From contig QKMZ01000015.1 in the NCBI GenBank assembly GCA_003242885.1, positions 519,568 through 583,567 on the forward strand: a stretch of DNA of 64,000 nucleotides, read 5' to 3'. This document shows positions 43,858 to 51,101 of the stretch, piece by piece (the first letter of the stretch is position 1; every line of letters begins with the position of its first letter). The notes beneath the pieces are model-generated. The model was not told the origin of the DNA. It was given only the letters and a program-made list of their open reading frames with translations, and ran no database searches. A program made the position numbers and the translations under genes. This DNA comes from Candidatus Melainabacteria bacterium (GTDB taxonomy: Bacteria > Cyanobacteriota > Vampirovibrionia > Obscuribacterales > Obscuribacteraceae).

Positions 43858-44874
43858 ATGAATAAGAGTTATCGACCCAGAGGCGCAGTCTCTACAGCGC
43901 TTGCACTTTGCTTGGTTATGTCGGTGTTGCCGGTCCTCTCCGCCAATAAGTACGCCAAAATGCACAAGAGAACCAGTACTACTTCGACCATGGGACAGAA
44001 GGCAGTATTTATTCCGGGTGCACCATTGACGAATGTGCCCTTTCGATCTTGGATCCCCAGAAGAGAAAAACCTAAGGTTGTCTTGCTTTGTATTCATGCA
44101 CTGGGTTTCAGCAGCAAAAGTTTTGATGATTTCGGGCGCCGTATGGCACAATCTGGAATTCCGACCTTTGCTCTTGATGTAAGAGGTTTCGGTGCGTGGA
44201 TGCAAAAACCCGAAGAAGCGCAGATGGATTTTGAGGCTTGTCTTACCGATGTAGAACAAGGTCTGAAAACCCTGCACAAAGCTTATCCGGGCCTTCCAGT
44301 TTTCCTTGTCGGTGAGTCCATGGGTGGAGCAATTGCCATTCAAGCAGCTTCACGCTATCCCGACCAAGTTAATGGACTGGTCTCAGCGGTGCCATCCGCG
44401 ACAAGTAAATCGGGAGGCGTGATGAAAACAGGCGTAGTAGTTGCGTTTCGAACTGCCTCAAGTCCTACTGGGAAAATTGACATGTCGCCGGTTATCATTG
44501 ATGGTTCAACTTCTAATTCGGCACTCAGGACACGATTGGAGGATGATCCGTCCAATCGGATGGAATTGTCCAGAAAAGAGTTGGCTCAATTCGAGAGGTT
44601 TATGAAACAGACTCATGATGCCGCCCCTCTTGTAGAGAGAACACCAGCATTAGTGCTCGTTGCATATAAAGATAAGCTGGTTACTCCATCAGGCTCGGTT
44701 GATCTTTTTAGTGAAATGACGACGCCGCAAAAATTGATGATCGGCGACGGAGAAAGCGGACATTTGATGCTGGAAGAAGGTCAAATGACTCCAGAGATTG
44801 AGCGGATTATCAAATCTTGGCTAAATGAGAAGGCTGGCCGCTCAATAGTCTCTCAGGACGTGGTGAGCAGATAG
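43858..44874 (+). CDS. Secreted alpha/beta hydrolase (lysophospholipase-like)
   Basis: A 338-residue protein with a signal peptide (about 1-29, ALALCLVMSVLPVLSA). The alpha/beta-hydrolase fold shows nucleophile elbow VGESMGG (Ser154), acid in YKDKLVTP and His in ESGHLML, so the triad is complete. Family members are monoglyceride lipases, lysophospholipases or esterases. It sits in a regulon that also has a patatin-like lipase, so envelope lipid turnover is a fair guess. It is followed by the small secreted protein at 44893 in the same operon (18 bp). Confidence 0.85.
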   Translation: MNKSYRPRGAVSTALALCLVMSVLPVLSANKYAKMHKRTSTTSTMGQKAVFIPGAPLTNVPFRSWIPRREKPKVVLLCIHALGFSSKSFDDFGRRMAQSGIPTFALDVRGFGAWMQKPEEAQMDFEACLTDVEQGLKTLHKAYPGLPVFLVGESMGGAIAIQAASRYPDQVNGLVSAVPSATSKSGGVMKTGVVVAFRTASSPTGKIDMSPVIIDGSTSNSALRTRLEDDPSNRMELSRKELAQFERFMKQTHDAAPLVERTPALVLVAYKDKLVTPSGSVDLFSEMTTPQKLMIGDGESGHLMLEEGQMTPEIERIIKSWLNEKAGRSIVSQDVVSR

Positions 44875-44892
44875 AAATTAGGAAGATAGAAA

Positions 44893-45228
44893 ATGAAAGC
44901 ACAAAAATTTTATGCGCTTGTATTCATGGCTCTTGCCACTCAGTTTCTTTTGGTGGGAGCCGGAGAAAAAAAGATGAGTACATATCAGCGTCAAACTTAT
45001 CTAATGAAGCGTATTAATGACGCTCAAAAGTCGAAAGAGCTGACCGTCAGTCAGGCAAAGGGATTACGCAAGGATTTGAGTAGAGTGGCCGTGCGTAAAC
45101 AGAAAGTACGAGACGCCAGGCCCGGAAAAGATCAAAGCGAAAATCTCGCCGATATTGAGGAGAAGTTGACAGAAACCAGCGAGAAACTGGAGAGGCTAAA
45201 GTTGGAAAATCGCAAGAATTCGGATTAG
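44893..45228 (+). CDS. Small secreted helical protein, single SLH-protein-type repeat
   Basis: A 111-residue protein with a signal peptide (about 1-24). The mature part is one helical hairpin: YLMKRINDAQKSKELTVSQAKGLRKDLSRVAVRKQKV has the same pattern as the seven repeats of the SLH protein at 27878-30271 (for example IQNRIEEAAKSGAITEDN). It ends in a charged coiled coil. AGGAAG precedes ATG 44893. It is the second gene of the hydrolase operon and perhaps a periplasmic chaperone or adaptor. Confidence 0.7.
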   Translation: MKAQKFYALVFMALATQFLLVGAGEKKMSTYQRQTYLMKRINDAQKSKELTVSQAKGLRKDLSRVAVRKQKVRDARPGKDQSENLADIEEKLTETSEKLERLKLENRKNSD

Positions 45229-45398
45229 CAAATCCACAGTGAGTAAGCGCAATCTTGTAGTGTGCGTGCTCATAGTTCGCTACCATATGTGATACCAAAG
45301 ATTTTTAGAAGAGCGTCTGCATTTGCAGGAACGAATGATAAAGTCTTGCGTCCAACCAACAGTCATCAGTTCAATCGAACAGATGGTTTGGAGGTTTT

Positions 45399-45713
45399 AT
45401 GCAATCTAAAATAGCTATGCTTGTGATTGTCGGATTGGCAACCGGTATCATAGGCACCACACCACAAAAGGCGGAGGCCAGCGATAAGTCGTATTACGCT
45501 ATACTCGCGCCGACACAAACGATACCAATGCGTGCAGACGCTCTCTATCGGACGGTCGATGTAGTAACCAGCTACCCTGTAGTACTCGAAAGTTCTGATC
45601 GAAGAACAACCAATACATTCATTGAAGGCACCTCGCTAATGCCAGTGATGCTTGAAAGAACATCAGTTGCGAAGCCGCATCACTTGCCGTTTAGCTTTGG
45701 AGTATGGCCATAG
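45399..45713 (+). CDS. Small secreted protein, island trio member 1
   Basis: A 104-residue protein with a signal peptide (about 1-27, ending KAEA). The mature part has short Val/Glu/Arg repeats (TSYPVVLESSDRRT; SLMPVMLERTS) and ends KPHHLPFSFGVWP. The next two genes encode similar proteins with the same ending style. GGAGG precedes ATG 45399. No known family. Confidence 0.6.
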   Translation: MQSKIAMLVIVGLATGIIGTTPQKAEASDKSYYAILAPTQTIPMRADALYRTVDVVTSYPVVLESSDRRTTNTFIEGTSLMPVMLERTSVAKPHHLPFSFGVWP

Positions 45714-45734
45714 ATAAGACTAAATCGCAGCCGC

Positions 45735-45768
45735 AAATCTCGGACATCTCAGTCCGAGATTTTTTTTT
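45735..45768 (+). terminator. Rho-independent terminator
   Basis: ATCTCGGAC-ATCTCA-GTCCGAGAT is a 9-bp perfect stem (extended by A/T pairs) followed by eight T. It ends the transcript of 45399-45713, so the next small gene must have its own promoter. Confidence 0.9.
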
Positions 45769-45907
45769 CAAAAATTGCACGCTAGATGAATTAAATCGTT
45801 ACCGCATTGATTCATGCAATGCCGCATTCTGGCGGAACGAATTGCGTTAGCACCAGTCTTCCAGAGCAACCGTGGTCCGAGTGGACCCCCGCTGAAGAGG
45901 TCCTCTT

Positions 45908-46234
45908 ATGAACAGCAGACACATTTTACTGGCAGGAGTTCTGTCAATTGGACTAACAAGCTCAATGGCAATGGCTAAGGATGAAACAAATGCTTATTTC
46001 AACACGAATACTCCAATTTACTCACAAGGCGTAACTCTCGAAGGTTCACGCAGAGCAAGGCGTACCGTCGTGATGGAAGGTGCAGAAGACTCACTTGTGG
46101 AGCGAACAGTTTCGTCTCCGGTAGTTCTCGAGAGAAGAAGCAATCCGCCCGTCGTGATCGAAGATCGCATAATCAAGCAAAAGCACTTTTTCAAGCTCGG
46201 CATTTGGCCCCTTTTTGATTTTGAGATTCTATAG
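45908..46234 (+). CDS. Small secreted protein, island trio member 2
   Basis: A 108-residue protein with a signal peptide (about 1-24, SSMAMA-K). The mature part repeats short units (RRTVVMEGAEDSLVERTVSSPVVLERRSNPPVVIEDR) and ends KQKHFFKLGIWPLFDF, matching member 1 (HHLPFSFGVWP) and member 3 (HKHLLHFGIPFIG). GAGG precedes ATG 45908. It is likely exported. The ending may be an outer-membrane or surface sorting feature. The function is unknown. Confidence 0.6.
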   Translation: MNSRHILLAGVLSIGLTSSMAMAKDETNAYFNTNTPIYSQGVTLEGSRRARRTVVMEGAEDSLVERTVSSPVVLERRSNPPVVIEDRIIKQKHFFKLGIWPLFDFEIL

Positions 46235-46302
46235 GTCCGCATCAAGTGCAATAAATTACAAGTGTTGCCTCATGCGACACCAATGAAAATGAGAGTAAGA
46301 AT

Positions 46303-46743
46303 ATGAAAACTAATTTGTTCAAATCCAAAGCAGTCGGCTCTATTATCGCTGCCGTAATAATGTCTACAATTCCGCTGATGGCGCAAGCTGTAGACGTCAA
46401 ATCGACAAATTTCTCAAGCAGGGCTTCTGACAAAGAAGAAATTGCTTTGCTAAAGAGACAGCTATATATGTGCCGTCATCACAAGAGAAGGCACCATCGC
46501 TCACGCAATGTACAACGTGTAATCGAAAACAGAGTTGTGATTCAAAAACCACAAATCATTGAACGAGAACGAATAGTGGAAAAACAAGTGTTCGTCGATC
46601 GTCCAACGATTGTTGAAAGACAAGTGGAGCAGCAAGTTGTATTAGAACAACCGATGGAAAGACGGGTAGTTGTTGAACACGCTGCTCGCCACAAGCATCT
46701 GTTGCACTTTGGCATTCCGTTTATTGGCGTCAACCTCTTTTAA
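46303..46743 (+). CDS. Small secreted protein, island trio member 3
   Basis: A 146-residue protein with a signal peptide (about 1-28, MAQAVDV). The mature part has His/Arg-rich stretch HKRRHHRSR and then ERE/VEKQ repeats (VIQKPQIIERERIVEKQVFVDRPTIVERQVEQQVVLEQ) that suggest an extended or coiled structure, ending HKHLLHFGIPFIGVNLF. It is related to the two upstream proteins. It is convergent with the matrixin gene. Confidence 0.6.
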   Translation: MKTNLFKSKAVGSIIAAVIMSTIPLMAQAVDVKSTNFSSRASDKEEIALLKRQLYMCRHHKRRHHRSRNVQRVIENRVVIQKPQIIERERIVEKQVFVDRPTIVERQVEQQVVLEQPMERRVVVEHAARHKHLLHFGIPFIGVNLF

Positions 46744-46763
46744 GACAGGGGGAATGGCTCAAG

Positions 46764-46794
46764 CACGACTAACTAAGATTGGTCGTGTTTGATT
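46764..46794. terminator. Probable bidirectional terminator between convergent genes
   Basis: CACGACTAA-CTAAGA-TTGGTCGTG is a 9-bp stem (one G-T pair) followed by TTTGATT. It lies between the plus-strand trio member 3 and the minus-strand matrixin gene, and overlaps the last codons of the latter. Confidence 0.5.
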
Positions 46795-47528
46795 CTGCCC
46801 TGAAGATTGCGCCAAACGGAGTTGACAGTTTGAAAATCGGAGTAAAGCTTGTTTATTGTGGCTTTATCGCGCAAACCCAAACTGGTAGAGCCCTTATCCG
46901 AGACGGCAAAATACATTATGTCGTCTCTACTGGTCGAATGGCCTGCTATCCCGAGGGCATGTCCAACTTCATGCAGATAGGCTTTACGAACCTCTGTATC
47001 TGTCAGTTCACGATCTGGCGGGCGCGTAAGAAGGACCATTTCGGCTCTGTATATCGTGCCGATGTTGGTTTCCAGGTCCAGTTTAGAGTAGGTTTTTGTC
47101 CGTCCTCCTTCCAGCCCTCCAGGTCCTTCTTGCACCTGACTGCTCCAGCGGACAACGATATCAGCCGACTGTTGGTCATGGTGCTCGGTCCATGCTATCT
47201 TCCCGGCAGAGGCGGCACTCCATTCACTAAAGCATTCTTTAAGCGTCTCCACGAAAGAGTCTCGAAAGTACTGAACATCCTTACCGGAAAGGAAAAACAC
47301 CTTCAGAGGCAATTTCTTAGTTGGCCATCTGTACCAACCCTGCGCGGCCACCTCATTTAAATAATCCGATGCAGACGATGTTACTGCAGATTCCGGCAAT
47401 TTTTCTTCTTTTGTCTCGAACGTTCGAGAAGTTAGGCAAAAACCTGGAGTAATTAAAAAGGGAGCAAGCGACAAGAAACAAAGCAAAAGCGCACAGTGCG
47501 CAGCATACCGAGCATTTCGGTTGGTCAT
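46773..47528 (-). CDS. Secreted matrixin-type zinc metalloprotease (M10)
   Basis: A 251-residue protein with a signal peptide (about 8-32). The catalytic motif HEVGHALGIAGH (HExxHxxGxxH) is followed by DDIMYF, equivalent to the Met-turn, so it is a metzincin of the matrixin or astacin-like M10 type. The N-terminal part (WPTKKLPLKVFF...ECFSEWSAASAGKIAWTEH) is the usual start of this catalytic domain, without a propeptide Cys-switch. ATG 47528 is preferred (GGAAG upstream) over GTG 47543. It probably acts outside the cytoplasm. Confidence 0.85.
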   Translation of the reverse strand: MTNRNARYAAHCALLLCFLSLAPFLITPGFCLTSRTFETKEEKLPESAVTSSASDYLNEVAAQGWYRWPTKKLPLKVFFLSGKDVQYFRDSFVETLKECFSEWSAASAGKIAWTEHHDQQSADIVVRWSSQVQEGPGGLEGGRTKTYSKLDLETNIGTIYRAEMVLLTRPPDRELTDTEVRKAYLHEVGHALGIAGHSTSRDDIMYFAVSDKGSTSLGLRDKATINKLYSDFQTVNSVWRNLQGRIKHDQS

Positions 47529-47735
47529 TGAGTTCACTTCCACGGTGACGTATTTTCAATTGAACGACCGCTGTTCGGGCGCCAATCCTAGCTCAGTAAA
47601 GCATAGAATTTCCGTGGACGGGAAAAGTCACACCCTTGTCGTATATTCCGACATACTTGTGACCTGAGATAAAAAAGGCATGCTGTCTGAGCTTTGCGTG
47701 AATGGTTTCGTCAGGCGATAACCAAATATGGTGGC

Positions 47736-47996
47736 TCAATCTTCCGTATTCAACTGCTTGAGCAATAACTCAACGTGTTTTGCGTCTTCAGCCTTGTGCT
47801 GTTTTTCAAGGCAGGTCAACAAGCCGTTCAACAGATCTACATAAGTTGCATGCATCGGGTCTATCACTGTGCCGAGGACGTTCAATGCTGCTCTGTAGAG
47901 CTTTTCCGCGTGAGCATAGTTACCATCTTCAAACACCTTCTGAGCGGATATGTGAAGCTCTCTGGTCTTCGCGACTGTTGCGTCTAAATCTGACAT
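47736..47996 (-). CDS. Small TPR protein
   Basis: An 86-residue protein with TPR-like helices (AQKVFEDGNYAHAEKLYRAALNVLG; YVDLLNGLLTCLEKQHKAEDAKHVE), similar to the C-terminal part of the protein at 51102-52439. ATG 47996 has AAGG 6 nt upstream. An upstream ATG 48101 would add 35 residues that do not look like TPR. Its promoter at 48129-48160 carries the shared direct-repeat box. Likely a cytosolic adaptor. Confidence 0.6.
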   Translation of the reverse strand: MSDLDATVAKTRELHISAQKVFEDGNYAHAEKLYRAALNVLGTVIDPMHATYVDLLNGLLTCLEKQHKAEDAKHVELLLKQLNTED

Positions 47997-48128
47997 TTTG
48001 AACCTTGCCGTACTAGTCGGCACCGTAACTCTGTAAACACCTTGCGGAACCGCTTGTAGCAGCGCAAGTCGAATGCGTCGGGAATTTGTTTGTCCCCGCA
48101 TTCAGCACATCCGATGTTATCTATCTTT

Positions 48129-48160
48129 AATATACATTGCCAATGTGAAAACCCGGTGTT
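48129..48160 (-). promoter_or_regulatory. Direct-repeat activator box and -10 for the TPR gene 47736
   Basis: On the minus strand AACAC-CGGGTT-TTCAC (48160-48145), then TATATT (48134-48129), a near-consensus -10 exactly 26 nt from the box start. The first half-site deviates by one base from TTCAC/TTAAC. Confidence 0.65.
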
Positions 48161-48341
48161 TATGGGCAATTCAATTGCTTACCTTTAGCTTCGGTTTGTA
48201 CTGCTTTCGGTCTTAGTCACTGATATCGACTGCTGTCGCTCTAGCATGTTAAGTCGATATGGGCTACATTGACTGTTAAGGCTGTGATGCCCGACCTTGG
48301 AATCTGGGATGCCCGATCCCCAAAGCAGGCAGAAGTGAGCC

Positions 48342-49013
48342 ATGATGAAAATGTTAATAGTCGAGCGAGACCCTGTCTTTTCACGGGCTTGGCAAGAACT
48401 GTTCGAGAAGGAGCGTTTTCACGTTGATGTCGTTGATACTGATGTTTGCGCTAAAGGCATGGTCCAGCAAGGCACTTACGACGTCATAATTCTTTCCTCG
48501 AATTTGCCTGAAATCGACGCTATCGACTTTTGTCGGACATATAGAGCCGGCGGCGGTTCTACTCCAATCATGCTCACAGCTGACAGTAAGTCCAGTGTGC
48601 AGTTGGAAAATGGTTTGGATGCTGGCGCGGATGACTACCTCGCCAAACCGGTTAAGCTACGGGATTTGAATGCGCGCATTCGAGCCCTTTTAAGACGTCC
48701 ACCAGCGCTTTCCTCTGAGGTTCTTGAAGCAAGGCATCTGATTCTGGATGTAAATCAATGTACCGTATTTATCCATGGGGAAGAGTTGCATTTGCATCCT
48801 ATGGAATTGAACTTACTCGAGTTCTTCCTTCGACATCAAAATTACACATTTACCTGTGAGGCGCTGCTGGAGCGTGTCTGGCAAGGACGCACTAACGCGT
48901 CTATTGGAACCGTACGAACGCATATTAAGACATTACGGCGAAAGCTTCAGGAACGAGAGCATGGTTCGATGATTGTGACAGTGCGCGGTCGGGGCTACAA
49001 ACTCGTATCCTGA
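48342..49013 (+). CDS. OmpR-family regulator with receiver lacking the phospho-Asp (Ser52)
   Basis: A 223-residue protein: receiver (1-120) plus winged-helix DNA-binding domain (125-223; HPMELNLLEFFLRHQN, GTVRTHIKTLRRKL, TVRGRGYKLV). The acidic pair Glu8/Asp10, Thr79 and Lys102 are kept, but the phosphorylation site is Ser52 (DVIILSSNLP, where DxxxxD is expected). It cannot be phosphorylated in the usual way. Its paralogue at 50018-50689 has Glu there. It precedes the kinase-like gene at 49283 by 269 bp. A likely binder of the shared direct-repeat boxes (inference). Confidence 0.88.
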   Translation: MMKMLIVERDPVFSRAWQELFEKERFHVDVVDTDVCAKGMVQQGTYDVIILSSNLPEIDAIDFCRTYRAGGGSTPIMLTADSKSSVQLENGLDAGADDYLAKPVKLRDLNARIRALLRRPPALSSEVLEARHLILDVNQCTVFIHGEELHLHPMELNLLEFFLRHQNYTFTCEALLERVWQGRTNASIGTVRTHIKTLRRKLQEREHGSMIVTVRGRGYKLVS

Positions 49014-49138
49014 GTAAGAGATTGTCGAGTCTGTGTCGGGCGGATTACTCTCATCCGGTTTTCACCTGATTCTCAACAAATGAGAGTAACCTCGATTTCC
49101 ACGCCTTTGGTCATTCTTGCTCCCTCTCAATTTGTCAT

Positions 49139-49170
49139 TTCACGCAGTTTTTACTGTCTGCGGACATACT
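49139..49170 (+). promoter_or_regulatory. Direct-repeat activator box and -10 for the kinase-like gene
   Basis: TTCACGCAGTTTTTAC (49139-49154) with half-sites TTCAC and TTTAC, and CATACT at 49165-49170, 26 nt from the box start. A weaker similar element (TTCAC-CTGATT-CTCAA) lies 78 bp upstream at 49061. Confidence 0.75.
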
Positions 49171-49282
49171 AAAAGTAGCAGCAAGAAGGGTTCTTGCAAT
49201 GCCTTCGATCTGATTGAGGGCGGTGCAGATAACTAAAATTCGAAGTAGTCTGCATGCTTGATTATCATTACAAGGATCCTAG

Positions 49283-50014
49283 ATGACTAACTCTAAATTA
49301 CCCTTCCCTTTCTTTTCATGTACTTTGATGCGAGCACCAGGAGGAAGGCTGCTTAAAGATTCTATCGAGATTCTTGTCGCTTTTGTAAGAGATGCGGAGC
49401 ACGAGATGCTAGCCGTGGCGACCTCTCTTCAAGCTCAGATTGATTTGATTGAGAAAGAGCAAAGTGAAAGTGTGGATTCTGCAGCACGTTTTCCTGCTCT
49501 CAACCGTGCAGTTAGCCGCCTGGTATCTGATGCAACAATTTTGACTTCGGTGTCAGAACTAACCCTGCTTCCTCGCGTGAAAACAAGGCAGAATGTCGAA
49601 ACAATGATGAGGGATATTGCAACTGAAACGAGAAGCAAATTCGCTAACAGTGAAGTTTATATTTGCTGCAACATCGCACCGAGCATTCACGTGTACGGTC
49701 GAACTGAAGCATTCAAGCTTATGTTTAAAGAGACTGTCCTGGCACTTCTTTTGGAGTGTGAAAAACTGGAAACGATTCGAATCTCTGCAAAAGTGGTTAA
49801 CAAAAATGTTTGCCTTTCCTTTGATACCGGTACCAAAGACAAGCTGCAGAAATTTGAACCGTGGCGACTCGGGAAGCTCAGGCTTCATCCCATTAACGGC
49901 GAAGGCATTTCGCTGGCAGCAATTGATGCGGTAGCTCGGCTAAATAGCGGTAGGCTATCGGTGAAGTCGTTGCCAAACCGGCGCCATGAATACCGCTTGA
50001 GTTTTGCTGCCTGA
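49283..50014 (+). CDS. Degenerate soluble histidine-kinase-like protein
   Basis: A 243-residue cytosolic protein. RDAEHEMLAVATSLQAQIDLI (His40-Glu41) resembles a DHp helix with phospho-His. The C-terminal half resembles a HATPase fold: DTG (181-183) for the G1 box and GEGISLAAIDAVARLNSGRLSVKS (206-229) for the G2 box and final strands. The N-box Asn residues are missing (FKETVLALL at 148-156) and the G1 box lacks its second Gly, so ATP binding is doubtful. It has no sensor or membrane domain. AAGGA precedes ATG 49283. It has its own regulon promoter and sits between the two Asp-less regulators, one of them convergent. Confidence 0.65.
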   Translation: MTNSKLPFPFFSCTLMRAPGGRLLKDSIEILVAFVRDAEHEMLAVATSLQAQIDLIEKEQSESVDSAARFPALNRAVSRLVSDATILTSVSELTLLPRVKTRQNVETMMRDIATETRSKFANSEVYICCNIAPSIHVYGRTEAFKLMFKETVLALLLECEKLETIRISAKVVNKNVCLSFDTGTKDKLQKFEPWRLGKLRLHPINGEGISLAAIDAVARLNSGRLSVKSLPNRRHEYRLSFAA

Positions 50015-50017
50015 ATA

Positions 50018-50689
50018 CTAAACTTCGGTTTTGTATCCGAGTCCACGAACTGTAGTGATTATTGAAGCGCAATCTTCAGCATCTATTTTTCTGCGCAAGG
50101 TTCTTACATGAGTTCGAACAGTATCTTCCATGATTCCATTATCTTTTTGCCAAACGCGTTCAAACAGTGCGTGAGCGCTAAATACCTGATTGGGATGTCT
50201 CATCAAGAAGCGCAAGAGTTTGAACTCCATTGGGTGAAGGTGCACCATTATGTCGTTTTTGGTGACTGTTCCGGCGCCTGTGTCCATCGCAACTACTCCG
50301 GATGTAAGCACTTTTTCGCTACGCAGCATTGGTCGGCGCAAAAGCGCTCTAATTTGAGCTGCCAGTTCTTGCAAGCGAAACGGTTTCACCACATACCCGT
50401 CTGCTCCTGCATCCAGTCCCAGTTGCAGTTCTTCTGTGGAGTGTTTGCCAGCTATTAGAAGGATTGGTGCATTTCCTCCGGTCATTCGGTAGCTTTTGAC
50501 AATGCTTATTCCATCAATGCTTGGTAAGGCCGTTTCTAGAATAATGATGTCGAATTTGTTTTCTTGAAGACTTTCAAGGACTCTAAGTCCGCAGGTTTCC
50601 CAATGCACCGTATAATGTTCCAGCACAAAAAAGTCCTTCATTGCAGTTGCCAGGTCGGACTGTGTTTCACCTATCAGCATTCTGGACAT
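50018..50689 (-). CDS. OmpR-family regulator with receiver lacking the phospho-Asp (Glu52)
   Basis: A 223-residue protein: receiver (1-120) and winged helix (125-223; HPMEFKLLRFLMRHPN, DTVRTHVRTLRRKI, TVRGLGYKTE). Phospho-site Asp is Glu52 (DIIILETALP), the acidic pair is reduced (Glu8, Gln10), and the switch Thr is Ile79, while Lys102 remains. Asp-to-Glu changes can mimic phosphorylation, so it may be constitutively active. It is the same length as, and clearly a paralogue of, the regulator at 48342-49013. It is convergent with the kinase-like gene (3-bp gap). Confidence 0.88.
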   Translation of the reverse strand: MSRMLIGETQSDLATAMKDFFVLEHYTVHWETCGLRVLESLQENKFDIIILETALPSIDGISIVKSYRMTGGNAPILLIAGKHSTEELQLGLDAGADGYVVKPFRLQELAAQIRALLRRPMLRSEKVLTSGVVAMDTGAGTVTKNDIMVHLHPMEFKLLRFLMRHPNQVFSAHALFERVWQKDNGIMEDTVRTHVRTLRRKIDAEDCASIITTVRGLGYKTEV

Positions 50690-50960
50690 TTGTTAGTCCC
50701 TGTTTGGAAGCCGCGTTCTGTCGAGTTTTGCTAACTCGTCCCACTTCATCATACGGCGAAACTGTGATAATAAGCCGGATCGGTTTGAATGGATGAGATG
50801 AAAGTACCATCGAAGTAAGCCAGCACTGGCAAACGGGGTTTGTTAATGTTTATTCCAAAGTGATACTAAAGGATACATCGTATTGATAGCACCGGTGGTG
50901 GCATTTACCTGACCATGTGTGCGTGTGGAAATCCGCAACGATCTTGCGGAGATTTCGTTG
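50690..50960. other. Intergenic region with no gene seen
   Basis: Together with the promoter at 50961 this forms a 412-bp divergent gap. It must hold the promoter of the minus-strand regulator gene. I see no good direct-repeat box in front of that gene, no RNA motif and no small ORF with a ribosome site. Confidence 0.5.
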
Positions 50961-50992
50961 TTCACTCACTTTTCAACAGATGCTTGTAAGCT
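50961..50992 (+). promoter_or_regulatory. Direct-repeat activator box and weak -10 for the MshEN-TPR gene
   Basis: TTCAC-TCACTT-TTCAA (50961-50976) with 11-bp period, then TAAGCT (50987-50992) at 26 nt, a poor -10 match. It is a weaker member of the shared set. The gene starts 110 bp downstream. Confidence 0.5.
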
Positions 50993-51101
50993 CAAAATAG
51001 TGCGTGCCTTGCATCAATAAGAGCGCTCTATTGCAAGATGCCTTTTCGTTCGTTCTTTTAAACGAACCGTGAGTCTTAAGCGTCAAATGTAGGTGAAGAT
51101 A

